A DNA stretch of 64,000 bases from contig NZ_CP023692.1 of NCBI RefSeq assembly GCF_008704935.1, forward strand, positions 5,113,001 through 5,177,000. The letters run 5' to 3'. Numbering within the stretch: position 1 is the stretch's first letter; each line of letters opens with the position of its first letter. The notes under the pieces are model-generated. The model was not told the origin of the DNA, searched no databases, and worked only from the letters and a program-made list of their open reading frames with translations. Of the stretch, positions 17,407-25,995 are shown one piece after another. This DNA is from Streptomyces vinaceus (lineage in GTDB: Bacteria > Actinomycetota > Actinomycetes > Streptomycetales > Streptomycetaceae). The position numbers were made by a program, and so were the translations under genes.

Positions 17407-19307
17407 GGGGTGGCCCCGGTTCCGTCGGCCAGGGCCTTGGCGACCTGGGGCACCGTGAGCCAGTGGGCCGGGGCCAGGACCTTGGCCACCTGGGGTGCGA
17501 AGGCGGGGGACGAGACGACGACCTCGGCGGTCGGGCCGTCCGCGACGATCTCGCCGCCGGCCAGGATCACGACCCGGTGGGCCAGCTCGGCGGCGAGCTC
17601 CACGTCGTGGGTGGCGAGGACGATGGCGTGCCCGTCGGAGGCGAGGCCGCGCAGGACCTCGATCAGGCGGGCCTTGGCCGCGTAGTCCAGACCGCGGGTC
17701 GGCTCGTCGAGCAGGAGCAGGGAGGGCCGGCCGGTGAGTACGAGCGCCAGGGCCAGGGCCAGACGCTGGCCCTCGGACAGGTCCCGGGGGTGGGTGTCGT
17801 CGGGGACGTCGGGGAGCAGCGCGCGGACGAGGTCCCGGCAGGTGCCGGGGGCCGCGCCGGCGTCGGAGTCGGCGGCCTCGCACTCGGCGGCCACGGTGTC
17901 GGCGTAGAGGAGGTCGCGGGGCTCCTGCGGCACGAGGCCGACGTGGCGGACCATCTCCTGCGGGGCCGTGCGGTGGGGGGTGCGGCCGCGGACGGTGACG
18001 GTGCCGGTGGTGGGGGCGAGCGTGCCGACGAGGGTGGCGAGGAGGGTGGACTTGCCGGCGCCGTTGCGGCCCATGAGGGCGATGGTCTCGCCGGGGGCGA
18101 CGCGGAGGTCGATGCCGTGGAGGACCTCGGCGCGGCCGCGGCGGAGGGAGAGGGCGTCGATCCGGGCCACGGGCTCGGGGGCGGCGCCGGAACGGCCGGT
18201 GCCGGTGCCGGTGTCCGTGCCCGTGCGGTCGGCGGGGCCGGGGGTGGGCCCGCCCCCGCGGAGCAGGCGGGCCATGAGGCCGGGGCGGGGTGCGGGGCCG
18301 CCGCGCCGGGCCTTCTCCCCGCCGAGCCCCTTCCCGGAACCGCGGGCTGCGGCCCCGGACCCCGGCTCCCCGGCAGCCGACGGCGCCGGGGCGGGCGCGG
18401 GGGAAGCGGAAGTCGGCCGCGCAGGCCGGGCCGGGCCTGCGGGCACGGGGGCCGGCTGGGCCGGGGTCGCGGCGGGTGACGGGGGCGGCGTCACGGGAAG
18501 GCGGGTCAGGAGCGAGGGGGCGAGGCGGCGGGCGTCGCGGACCGACAGGGGGAGCGGGGTCCAGCCCGCCAGGCGGCCCAGGGCCACCACCGGCGGGTGG
18601 ACCGGGGAGACGGCCATGATCGAGGACGGGCTGCCGAGGACCGCGGGCGCGCCCGGGGACGGGAGGAGGAGGACCTGGTCCGCGTACTGGACCACCCGCT
18701 CCAGGCGGTGTTCCGCCAGCAGGACCGTCGTGCCCAGGTCGTGCACCAGGCGCTGGAGCACCGCGAGCACCTCCTCGGCGGCCGCCGGGTCCAGCGCCGA
18801 GGTGGGCTCGTCCAGGACCAGGACCTTCGGGTGCGGGGTCAGGACGGAGCCGATCGCGACCCGCTGCTGCTGGCCGCCGGAGAGGGTGGCCAGCGGGCGG
18901 TCGCGCAGCTCGTTGAGGCCGAGCAGGTCCAGGGTCTCCTCGACCCGGCGGCGCATGACCGCCGGAGCCAGGCCCAGCGACTCCATCCCGTACGCGAGCT
19001 CGTCCTCGACCACGTCCGTCACGAAATGCGCCAGCGGGTCCTGGCCGACCGTGCCCACCACGTCGGCGAGCTCGCGCGGCTTGTGGGTACGGGTGTCGCG
19101 GCCCGCGACCGTGACGCGGCCCCGCAGCGTCCCCCCGGTGAAGTGCGGGACCAGCCCGCAGACGGCGCCGAGGAGGGTGGACTTGCCGACCCCCGAAGGG
19201 CCGACCAGCAGGGTGAGCTCGCCCTCCGGGACCACCAGGTCCACGTCGCGGAGGGTGGGCCGCGCCGCGCCGTCGTACGTGACCGACACCTGCTCGAAGC
19301 GGATCAC
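17403..19307 (-). CDS. ECF transporter fused ATPase with two ABC domains (A and A')
   Basis: 634 residues from GTG 19307 (GAAGGAGG upstream); GTGA overlaps the previous stop. First ABC domain: Walker A GPSGVGKST, signature LSGGQQQR, Walker B VLVLDEPTSALD, His switch LAEHR. Second: GRNGAGKST, signature-like LSEGQRLA, LLLLDEPTRGLD, ATHD. Between them lies a ~130-residue Pro/Ala/Gly-rich linker (~270-400) of low complexity. Two fused ECF ATPases are typical of actinobacterial vitamin importers. It powers the T component encoded next to it. Confidence 0.92.
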   Translation of the reverse strand: MIRFEQVSVTYDGAARPTLRDVDLVVPEGELTLLVGPSGVGKSTLLGAVCGLVPHFTGGTLRGRVTVAGRDTRTHKPRELADVVGTVGQDPLAHFVTDVVEDELAYGMESLGLAPAVMRRRVEETLDLLGLNELRDRPLATLSGGQQQRVAIGSVLTPHPKVLVLDEPTSALDPAAAEEVLAVLQRLVHDLGTTVLLAEHRLERVVQYADQVLLLPSPGAPAVLGSPSSIMAVSPVHPPVVALGRLAGWTPLPLSVRDARRLAPSLLTRLPVTPPPSPAATPAQPAPVPAGPARPARPTSASPAPAPAPSAAGEPGSGAAARGSGKGLGGEKARRGGPAPRPGLMARLLRGGGPTPGPADRTGTDTGTGTGRSGAAPEPVARIDALSLRRGRAEVLHGIDLRVAPGETIALMGRNGAGKSTLLATLVGTLAPTTGTVTVRGRTPHRTAPQEMVRHVGLVPQEPRDLLYADTVAAECEAADSDAGAAPGTCRDLVRALLPDVPDDTHPRDLSEGQRLALALALVLTGRPSLLLLDEPTRGLDYAAKARLIEVLRGLASDGHAIVLATHDVELAAELAHRVVILAGGEIVADGPTAEVVVSSPAFAPQVAKVLAPAHWLTVPQVAKALADGTGATP

Positions 19308-20572
19308 TGCGATGCCTCCTTCGGAGGTACGGGGGCCACGAACGCCGGGACCAGGCCGATCAGGATCGCCGCCGCCGGCCACAGCGGCAGCGTCGGCGCC
19401 ACCAGCGGGACGACGCCGGGCTGGAGGGCGGCCGGGTCCACCGTCCCGGCGCGGATCAGGGCGGCGGCCACGAGCACACCCGAACCGGCGACCACCCACG
19501 CCCGCCAGCCCCACCGGTCCGGCCGGTAACGGGTACGGATGCTGCGCCGCCCGCCGAGGCGCAGCCCGGCCAGCGCCAGGCCGAGGCCGAGCACGAGGAC
19601 GGGCAGGCCGTACGCGGCGCCCTCGGCCGCGAGCAGCCCGTACGTCCCGGCGCACATGCCGAGCAGGCCGCCGAGGGTGAGGGCGTTGGTGGTGTGCCGG
19701 ACGGCGGGCGGGACCTGCGCCGTACGCCCGTAGCCGCGCGCGTCCATCGAGGCGGCGACGGCGACGGAACGCTCCAGGGCGCCCTCCAGGACGGGCAGGC
19801 CGATCTGGAGGACGGCCTTGACGCCGCCGGTCGGGCGCCCGCGCAGACGGCGCGCGGTCCGCAGGCGCGCCACGTCGGCGACCATGTTCGGCGCGAAGGT
19901 CATCGCGACGACGACGGCGACCCCGGCCTCGTACAGGGCGGCCGGGAGGGACTTCAGCAGCCGCGCCGGATTGGCGAGGGCGTTGGCGGCGCCGACGCAC
20001 ACGAGGAGGGTGGCCAGCTTGGCGCCGTCGTAGAAGGCGAAGACGAGCTGCTCGGCGGTGACGCGCCCGCCGAGGCGGATCCCCTGGGCCGCCCAGTCGG
20101 GCAGCGGCACCTCGGGGAGGGTGAAGAGGACGTGCGCGCCGGGGATCGGGGAGCCGAGGAGTACGGAGAACAGGAGCCGCAGCCCGATGACGAACAGGCC
20201 CAGCTTGAGGAAGGCACCGTAGGAGCGGGCCCAGGGGGCGGCGGTCCGGCGGGCGGCCACGACGTAGCCGGCCACGCCGATGATCAGCCCGAGGAGCAGC
20301 GGATGGGTGGTCCGCGAGGCGGCGGTGGCGAGCCCGAGGGCCCACAGCCACCACGCCCCCGCGTGCAGGGCGTTGCCGCGCCGGGCGCGCGGCGCCACGA
20401 TTTTTTCGTACGAGAGGCGGAACCCGGGACCACCCGCCCCGGCCCCGCCGGGCCCGGCCGGGGTCAGGTCGTCGGGTGCGGGACGGCGGGTACGGGCCGT
20501 ACCCGCACCAGCCGTGCGGGCGGCCCCGGTGGCCCGGAGCACCGGGCCGTCGGGGGCGCTCGGGGAGGTCAT
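19304..20572 (-). CDS. ECF transporter T component (CbiQ family)
   Basis: 422 residues from ATG 20572 (ATGA overlap with upstream stop). A ~50-residue N-terminal Pro/Ala extension precedes a CbiQ-like membrane protein with about eight helices. The T-component coupling region is visible as LPAALYEAGVAVVVAMTFAPNM, ARLRTARRLRGRP and the second coupling helix VAVAASMDARGYGRT (the ARG-type motif that contacts the ATPases). Length is longer than usual CbiQ proteins because of an extra C-terminal membrane block. It acts with the fused ATPase and an S component. Confidence 0.9.
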   Translation of the reverse strand: MTSPSAPDGPVLRATGAARTAGAGTARTRRPAPDDLTPAGPGGAGAGGPGFRLSYEKIVAPRARRGNALHAGAWWLWALGLATAASRTTHPLLLGLIIGVAGYVVAARRTAAPWARSYGAFLKLGLFVIGLRLLFSVLLGSPIPGAHVLFTLPEVPLPDWAAQGIRLGGRVTAEQLVFAFYDGAKLATLLVCVGAANALANPARLLKSLPAALYEAGVAVVVAMTFAPNMVADVARLRTARRLRGRPTGGVKAVLQIGLPVLEGALERSVAVAASMDARGYGRTAQVPPAVRHTTNALTLGGLLGMCAGTYGLLAAEGAAYGLPVLVLGLGLALAGLRLGGRRSIRTRYRPDRWGWRAWVVAGSGVLVAAALIRAGTVDPAALQPGVVPLVAPTLPLWPAAAILIGLVPAFVAPVPPKEASQ

Positions 20573-21258
20573 CGGCGGCGGCGGGACTGCCAGACCGCGG
20601 CCGCCGCCAGGGCGGCCACCGCCGCCAGGCCGACCAGCAGGGACGTCGAGGGGCCACCGCCGGTGGCCTCCGGCTCCGCCGAAGGCTTCGGACCCGCGCT
20701 CGCGTCCGGGTTCGGATGCGGCTTCTGCCCGGCGTCCGCGATCGGTTCGCCGCAGCCCTGCTTCGGGTAGCCGGACACCGCGCACAGCAGCGCCGCGCTG
20801 TTGTAGCGGAGCGGCTTGGCGGCCGCCGCCAGGGCCTCGGCCGCCGTGGCGTCCGGGGCGACCTGGGCGCAGGCCGTGCGCGGGGTGTCCTGCGGCGGGG
20901 CGTCGCCGGCCGGGGCGTCCGCCGGGACGCCGAAGTCGACGACCACCGCGATCCGCTTGCGGCCCTCCGCCGCCTCGGTGCCCGCGCAGACCGCCGCGAA
21001 ATCGGCCGCCGCGCGCGGCTTCGCCGCCTCGGCCGCCGCGTCCTGGCTCACCGAGAAGCGGAAGCCCAGGGTCGCGCCGTCCGCCGGGCGCGCCGTCGAG
21101 GGGCCCTGCGTGGCGTACTGCCACTGACCGCCCGAGGCCTCCCAGAACGACCAGTAGCGGTAGCCCGCCGCCAGTGCCGGGGAGGAGCCCAGGAGGGTGA
21201 GGAGGACGCCGAACGCGAGGACCAGCGGGCCCAGCGGGGTCGGGCTGCGGCGGGGCAT
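20569..21258 (-). CDS. SCO2322-family secreted, membrane-anchored protein of the B12 operon
   Basis: 229 residues from ATG 21258, overlapping the previous stop (TGATG). Signal peptide LVLAFGVLLTLLGSSPALAA, then AGYRYWSFWEASGGQWQYATQGP and GATLGFRFSVSQ, a DFAAVCAGT/GKKRIAVVVDFG-like beta region, a Cys pair (LLCAVSGYPKQGCGEP), a Pro-rich stalk and a C-terminal helix (SLLVGLAAVAALAAAAVW) with a basic tail SRRRR. The family is always seen, as far as I recall, beside this transporter. The compact beta domain on the outer face could help bind or deliver the substrate; no function is proven. Confidence 0.8.
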   Translation of the reverse strand: MPRRSPTPLGPLVLAFGVLLTLLGSSPALAAGYRYWSFWEASGGQWQYATQGPSTARPADGATLGFRFSVSQDAAAEAAKPRAAADFAAVCAGTEAAEGRKRIAVVVDFGVPADAPAGDAPPQDTPRTACAQVAPDATAAEALAAAAKPLRYNSAALLCAVSGYPKQGCGEPIADAGQKPHPNPDASAGPKPSAEPEATGGGPSTSLLVGLAAVAALAAAAVWQSRRRR

Positions 21259-22517
21259 CAGAGCTGGTTCTTCTTCCGGCGGCCGCTCAGCAGGACGCCG
21301 ATGCCCATGCCGGCGGCCAGGCCCGCGCCCACGATCCACCAGACGTTCGAACCCGAGTCGTCCGACTTCTCCGACTTCTCCGACTCCTCGGCCTTGTCCG
21401 CCTTGGTCTCCGCCGTCTTCGACGCCGGGCCCGTCGCGTTCAGGGCCGTCACCAGGTCGGTGCCGCCGAACGCCTTCGGGTCGGTGCCGGTCGCGTGCGC
21501 GGCCAGGACCAGCGTGCCGAGCGCCGCCGGGCTGTCCTTGGCCCACTCCGCCGAGTTCGTCTTCAGCCACTCCAGCGCGCCCGCCGCCGACTGCTTGTGC
21601 CCGGCCGCGGCCAGGGCGATCACCGCGTCGGCGGTGTTGCCGGTGTCCGCGGTCGGCTGGTCGGCGCCCGGGGTGACGGCCATGAGGTGGCCGTCCTTCT
21701 TCAGCGTCTCGGCCAGGTAGCCGGCCGCGCCCTGGGCCGCGCCCGCCGGGTCGGCGGAGCCCGTCGCCGGGCAGGTCAGAGCCGCCGCGGGGGTGTCCGC
21801 GGCGGCGGGGGAGACGACCGCGCCCCGGCCCAGGCCGGCCAGGACCGCGGCGGCCGTGGCATCGGCGTTGGCCGGGAGCTTTCCGTCCGGCCCCGGCTGG
21901 TACCCGAAGGCGCCCCGGTCGGCCGCCGGTTCGGCGGCGCAGCCCAGCTGGAAGGCGAGCAGGCCCTCGTACGCGGACTTGCCCGCCTTCGACTTCACGT
22001 CGGCGGGCTTCTCGCCCGCCACCGCCAGTGCGCTGATCACGAGGGAGGTGGAGTTGCCCTCGCTCGGGGTGCCGGGGACGAAGGCCCAGCCGCCGTCCTC
22101 GTTCTGGACGGACTTCAGCCAGTCCACGCCCTTCTTCACCGCCGCGTCCTGCCCGCCCAGCGCCTTCAGCGCCTGCACGGCCATCGCGGTGGCGTTCGTG
22201 TCGAACATCGTCTTGTCGTCGCAGGCAGCGCCGGCGTCCGCGCGGAAGGAGGCGAAGCCGCCGCCCGCGCACTGCTGGCCGACCAGCCAGTCGACGGCCT
22301 CCTTGGCGGGCTGCACGCCGACCGTGTGCTGGGCCAGCAGCGCGAAGGACTGCCGCCACACGCCGTCGTACGTCGGGTCCTTCTTGCCGAACAGCCCGGA
22401 CGGGATCACCGGGGCCGGCGGAGCGGAGGGGGAGGGAGCGGCGAGGGCTGCGGGGGCGGCGCCCACGCAGAGCACGGCGGAGGCGGCGAGCGCGGCGGCG
22501 CTGCGTCGGACGTTCAT
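21258..22517 (-). CDS. Secreted alpha-barrel (terpenoid-cyclase/transcobalamin-like fold) protein, first gene of the B12 operon
   Basis: 419 residues from ATG 22517. Signal peptide LAASAVLCVGAAPAALAA; repeated helical hairpins with the prenyltransferase/cyclase repeat signature (AVDWLVGQQCAGGGFASF, GVDWLKSVQNEDGGWAF, TADAVIALAAAGHK); and a C-terminal membrane helix (VWWIVGAGLAAGMGIGVLL) with basic tail RRKKN. The alpha/alpha barrel is the fold of the cobalamin-binding domain of vertebrate intrinsic factor and transcobalamin. As first gene after a cobalamin riboswitch, an extracellular corrinoid-capture role is an attractive inference; an enzyme role is unlikely as no catalytic DxDD-type motif is seen. 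Confidence 0.8.
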   Translation of the reverse strand: MNVRRSAAALAASAVLCVGAAPAALAAPSPSAPPAPVIPSGLFGKKDPTYDGVWRQSFALLAQHTVGVQPAKEAVDWLVGQQCAGGGFASFRADAGAACDDKTMFDTNATAMAVQALKALGGQDAAVKKGVDWLKSVQNEDGGWAFVPGTPSEGNSTSLVISALAVAGEKPADVKSKAGKSAYEGLLAFQLGCAAEPAADRGAFGYQPGPDGKLPANADATAAAVLAGLGRGAVVSPAAADTPAAALTCPATGSADPAGAAQGAAGYLAETLKKDGHLMAVTPGADQPTADTGNTADAVIALAAAGHKQSAAGALEWLKTNSAEWAKDSPAALGTLVLAAHATGTDPKAFGGTDLVTALNATGPASKTAETKADKAEESEKSEKSDDSGSNVWWIVGAGLAAGMGIGVLLSGRRKKNQL

Positions 22518-22629
22518 GGGGGGCGGGTGCCTCTCGTGCCGGGGAGCGGGAGGCAGGCCCGTACAGGGCACCGGGCTCCGGCTCCGTTTACCTCGACGGT
22601 GCCGGCCGCCGGGGGCTCCGGCGGCGCGA

Positions 22630-22755
22630 GCCGCGCACCTCGCGTACGGGGCGGTCCGGCTCCCCGCCCGGCAGGGCCTGGGCGGGTCACGGTTGCGGGT
22701 CAGCGCCGGAATCGCACCGGCTTCCCCCCGTACGGAAGGGTGGACGACGGGTCAA
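22630..22755 (-). promoter_or_regulatory. Cobalamin (B12) riboswitch before the ECF operon
   Basis: On the minus strand the region reads GGGGAAGCCGGTGCGATTCC then GGCGCTGACCCGCAACCGTG, the hallmark core of cobalamin riboswitches (conserved GGGAA, GGUG, CCCGCAACCGU). GAGCCGGACCGCCCC follows as the downstream conserved arm. Between the aptamer and the first start codon at 22517 lies a C/G-rich stretch able to sequester the ribosome site. The expected effect is repression of the transporter operon when adenosyl- or methylcobalamin is plentiful. Confidence 0.88.
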
Positions 22756-22827
22756 CTGTACCGGCCCGTAGCAGCCCGGAAGGGGGGCGTCCGCCCGTAG
22801 CGCCCCTTACTGCGCGGCCCGCCGCCG

Positions 22828-23937
22828 TCACAGCGCGCGGTACGTGACCGGGTCGCTGCCCGGGACCGCCTCCGCCCGGCCCTGCTTCACCAGCCGTCGC
22901 AGATGGGCTTCCGCTTCCGAGACGGCGATGTTGCGGGAGCCGTACGGGATCTGCTCCCAGGGCCGGTTCCACTCCATGCGCTCCGCCAGCCCCCACGGGG
23001 TCAGCGGCTCGGCGAGCAGCTCCCACAGCCCGCTCAGCCGCTCCTCGTGGTGCTCCAGCAGCTCGCGCACCCGGGCCGGGGCGTCGGTGAAGGCGTGCTG
23101 GTGGGCCGGGAGCACCTCGGCCGGGTCGAGGCGGCCGATGCGTTCGAGGGAGTCGAGGTAGTCGCCGAGGGGGTCGGTGACCCGGGTGTCCTCCGGGTCC
23201 TCGTACAGGCCGATGTGCGGGGAGATGCCGGGCAGCAGGTGGTCCCCGGAGAAGAGGCGGCCGTTGCCGGGGAGGTTCGCCGGGTGCCGCTCCTCCAGGT
23301 GCAGGCAGACGTGGCCGGGAGTGTGCCCGGGGGTCCAGATGGCGCGCAGCCGGCGGCCGGCGAGGGGGAGCAGCTCGCCGGGGGCGATCTCGCGGTCGGG
23401 GACGGCGGCCCGCAAGCCGGGCAGGGTGCGCAGGCGGCCGCTCGCACGGGCGGCCCGCAACGGGGCGATGTGCTCCTCGGGGGCTCCGGCGGTGGCCAGC
23501 TTCTCGCTCATGTAGTCGAACCAGGTGCCGGGCTCTGCGGAGCGGGTCCGTACGACGACCTCGGTGTCGGCGGCGTGCATGGCGATCCAGGCCCCGGAGG
23601 CCTCCCGGACCCGGCCGGACAGGCCGTGGTGGTCGGGGTGGTGGTGGGTGATGACCACGCCGTGGACGTCGGCGACGGCGATGCCGAGGGCGCCGAGGCC
23701 GGCGGTGAGGGTGTCCCAGGACTCCGGGTCGTCCCAGCCGGTGTCGATGAGGACGGGCCCGCGGTCGGTGTCGAGGACGTGGACCAGGGTGTGGCCGAGC
23801 GGGTTGTCGGGGATCGGGACCTTGATGCCGCGGACGCCGCCGCCGTGGTCGGTGACGTGCGGGGGCGGCGTGGCCCCGGGGCCGGTGGGCGGTGCGGCCC
23901 GGGGCGGCGTGTCCTGCGGCGGCGTGTCCTGCGGCAT
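22828..23937 (-). CDS. MBL-fold metallo-hydrolase
   Basis: 369 residues from ATG 23937 (AGGGAGC upstream). The metal motif THHHPDHHG matches HxHxDH, with further ligands in TPGHTPGHVCLH, LFSGDHLLPG and LPAHQHAF. After the hydrolase domain the last ~70 residues form a small helical/winged domain (PLTPWGLAERM, SEAEAHLRRLVKQGRAE) seen in the hydroxyacylglutathione-hydrolase-like branch. It probably hydrolyses a thioester or ester. A KstR-like sequence with one mismatch lies 59 bases upstream, so a place in the steroid regulon is possible. The first ~25 residues are low-complexity. Confidence 0.85.
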   Translation of the reverse strand: MPQDTPPQDTPPRAAPPTGPGATPPPHVTDHGGGVRGIKVPIPDNPLGHTLVHVLDTDRGPVLIDTGWDDPESWDTLTAGLGALGIAVADVHGVVITHHHPDHHGLSGRVREASGAWIAMHAADTEVVVRTRSAEPGTWFDYMSEKLATAGAPEEHIAPLRAARASGRLRTLPGLRAAVPDREIAPGELLPLAGRRLRAIWTPGHTPGHVCLHLEERHPANLPGNGRLFSGDHLLPGISPHIGLYEDPEDTRVTDPLGDYLDSLERIGRLDPAEVLPAHQHAFTDAPARVRELLEHHEERLSGLWELLAEPLTPWGLAERMEWNRPWEQIPYGSRNIAVSEAEAHLRRLVKQGRAEAVPGSDPVTYRAL

Positions 23938-23995
23938 GAGGGCTCCCTGTCTGCGCTGCGCCCGGCCGCGTCTGCGCCGCCCGGCTCACTCTCAC

Positions 23996-24009
23996 GAGAA
24001 CGTGTTGCA
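23996..24009. promoter_or_regulatory. KstR-like site before the MBL hydrolase
   Basis: GAGAACGTGTTGCA fits TnnAACnnGTTnnA except for the first base. It lies between the leftward MBL gene and the rightward aldehyde dehydrogenase and is 96 bases from the better site at 24105-24126. Confidence 0.45.
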
Positions 24010-24104
24010 GTAGTCGCCCAAGTCGACCATCTGAGGGCGCATCTGACTAGTCGTGACCCCCGGTTGGATCTTCCCGGCTGTTCCGTCCTGGCCGTGGACT
24101 CCTG

Positions 24105-24126
24105 GAACTAGAACTGGTATCAGTTC
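24105..24126. promoter_or_regulatory. KstR-type operator before the aldehyde dehydrogenase
   Basis: GAACTAGAACTGG then TATCAGTTC: core TAGAACTGGTATCA with one mismatch to TnnAACnnGTTnnA, and the same extended GAAC...GTTC palindrome as at 14445-14466. It ends 30 bases before the start codon. Confidence 0.7.
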
Positions 24127-24156
24127 GGGAACGCCAAGCCGCAGGAGGCATCAGCC

Positions 24157-25620
24157 ATGACCGAGCTCGTGGAACACGGACACCTGTTCATCGGCGGTGA
24201 GTGGACGGATCCGCTGGGCACCGACACGATCGAGATCGTCTCCCCCCACACCGAGCAGGTCATCGGCAGCGTCCCGCACGCCTCCCGCGCGGACGTGGAC
24301 CGCGCCGTCGCGGTCGCCCGCAAGGCCTTCGACGAGGGGCCCTGGCCCCGGATGTCCCTGGACGAGCGGATAGCCGTCGTCACCCGGATCAAGGACGCGA
24401 TCGCCGTCCGGCACGAGGAGATCGCCCGCTCGATCAGCTCGCAGAACGGGTCCCCGTACTCCTGGAGCGTCCTCGCGCAGGCGCTCGGCCCGATGATGGT
24501 CTACGACGCCGCGATCCAGGTCGCGCGCGCCTACCCGTACGAGGAGCACCGCCAGGGCGCGCTCGGGCCGATCCTGGTGCGCCGGGAGCCGGTGGGCGTG
24601 GTCGCCGCCGTCATCCCGTGGAACGTGCCGCAGTTCGTGGCCGCGGCGAAGCTGGCGCCGGCGCTGCTCACGGGGTCGACGGTGATCCTCAAGCCTTCCC
24701 CGGAGTCGCCGCTCGACTCGTACATCCTCGCCGACATCGCGCGGGAGGCCGGGCTGCCGGAGGGCGTGCTGTCGATCCTGCCCGCGGACCGGGAGGTCAG
24801 CGAGTACCTCGTCGGCCACCCCGGCGTCGACAAGGTGGCCTTCACCGGCTCGGTCGCGGCCGGCAAGCGCGTGATGGAGGTCGCCGCCCGCAACCTGACG
24901 CGGGTCACGCTCGAACTCGGCGGCAAGTCCGCCGCCGTGATCCTGCCGGACGCCGATCTGGATTCCACGATCGCCGGGATCGTCCCGGCGGCCTGGATGA
25001 ACAACGGGCAGGCCTGCGTGGCCCAGACCCGCGTGCTCGCACCGCGCAGCCGGTACGAGGAGGTCGCGGAGGAGCTCGCGGCGGCGGCCGGCGCGCTGGT
25101 GGTGGGCGACCCGCTGGACCCGGCGACGCAGCTCGGGCCGCTGGTGGCCAGGCGGCAGCAGCAGCGGTCGCTGGACTACATCCGGATCGGCCAGGAGGAG
25201 GGCGCGAAGGTCCTGGCGGGCGGCGGCCGTCCGGCGGGCCTGGAGCAGGGCTGGTACGTGGAGCCGACGCTCTTCGGGGACGTGGACAACTCGATGCGGA
25301 TCGCCCGCGAGGAGATCTTCGGACCGGTCGTGTGCCTGATCCCGTACGGGGACGAGGCGGAGGCGGTACGGGTCGCCAACGACTCGGAGTTCGGTCTGAG
25401 CGGCAGTGTCTGGACGGGGGACGTGGAGCACGGCATCGACTTCGCCCGCCAGGTGCGGACGGGCACCTTCAACGTGAACACCTTCAGCCTGGACATGCTG
25501 GGGCCGTTCGGCGGCTACAAGAACAGCGGCGTGGGCCGGGAATTCGGGCCCGAGGGGCTGAGCGAGTACCTGGAGCACAAGATGATCCACCTGCCGGCGG
25601 GCTACGCGGCGGGTGCCTGA
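24157..25620 (+). CDS. NAD(P)-dependent aldehyde dehydrogenase
   Basis: 487 residues from ATG 24157 with AGGAGG upstream. Class-defining residues are present: PWNVPQF (Asn156), general base Glu253 in TLELGGKS, nucleophile Cys287 in NNGQACVAQ, and EEIFGPVV near residue 389. It oxidises an aldehyde to the acid in the cytoplasm. The KstR-type operator in front and the ferredoxin gene translationally coupled behind suggest it oxidises the side-chain aldehyde produced after CYP125/alcohol dehydrogenase action; this substrate is inferred, not seen. Confidence 0.92.
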   Translation: MTELVEHGHLFIGGEWTDPLGTDTIEIVSPHTEQVIGSVPHASRADVDRAVAVARKAFDEGPWPRMSLDERIAVVTRIKDAIAVRHEEIARSISSQNGSPYSWSVLAQALGPMMVYDAAIQVARAYPYEEHRQGALGPILVRREPVGVVAAVIPWNVPQFVAAAKLAPALLTGSTVILKPSPESPLDSYILADIAREAGLPEGVLSILPADREVSEYLVGHPGVDKVAFTGSVAAGKRVMEVAARNLTRVTLELGGKSAAVILPDADLDSTIAGIVPAAWMNNGQACVAQTRVLAPRSRYEEVAEELAAAAGALVVGDPLDPATQLGPLVARRQQQRSLDYIRIGQEEGAKVLAGGGRPAGLEQGWYVEPTLFGDVDNSMRIAREEIFGPVVCLIPYGDEAEAVRVANDSEFGLSGSVWTGDVEHGIDFARQVRTGTFNVNTFSLDMLGPFGGYKNSGVGREFGPEGLSEYLEHKMIHLPAGYAAGA

Positions 25621-25853
25621 TGGGCGACCGCTGGGTGGTGGAGGTGGACCGGGGGGTCTGCATCGGCTCCGGGATGTGCGTGAACCACGCGCCGGAGGGC
25701 TTCGAGCTGGACTCGGCGCGCCAGTCGCACCCCCGCGACCCCGAGACGGACGCGAACGAGCCGGTCCTGACGGCGGCGGAGGGCTGCCCGGTGGAGGCGA
25801 TCCTGATCACCCTGGCGGGCACGGGCGAGGCGGTGTTCCCACCGGAGGAGTAG
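25620..25853 (+). CDS. Single-cluster (3Fe-4S type) ferredoxin
   Basis: 77 residues; its ATG overlaps the aldehyde dehydrogenase stop by one base (TGATG). Cluster ligands are Cys14, Cys20 and Cys56 in CIGSGMC and GCPVEAI; the central position that is Cys in 4Fe-4S forms is Ser17 here, so a 3Fe-4S cluster is expected. Such ferredoxins pass electrons to actinobacterial P450s. The KstR-controlled CYP125 at 13037 is the nearest P450 and a plausible partner, though the two are 11 kb apart. Confidence 0.88.
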   Translation: MGDRWVVEVDRGVCIGSGMCVNHAPEGFELDSARQSHPRDPETDANEPVLTAAEGCPVEAILITLAGTGEAVFPPEE

Positions 25854-25854
25854 G

Positions 25855-25995
25855 GGGGCGGGGCGGGGCGGGGCGGGGCGGGGCGGGGGCTTCGGGGGGG
25901 CGGGGGCCGGTCGGGCGGGGTGGGGGTTGTTGGGCGGGGTGTTGGGGGGCGGGATCCCCGACTCGGGGTCGGAGCGGCCGGGGGGGGCTTCGGGG
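25855..25995. repeat. GGGGC pentamer array and partial repeat end beside element 2
   Basis: About seven GGGGC units in a row (25856-25890) follow the ferredoxin stop, then more G-rich sequence and an extra copy of the element end (GGGATCCCCGACTCGGGGTC at 25951-25970). The plus strand is strongly quadruplex-prone. Confidence 0.6.

Noticed and set aside
24043..24057. CTGACTAGTCGTGAC as a fifth copy of the CTGACG-N3-CGTCAG palindrome
   Set aside because: Three arm positions do not fit, weaker than the other four copies.
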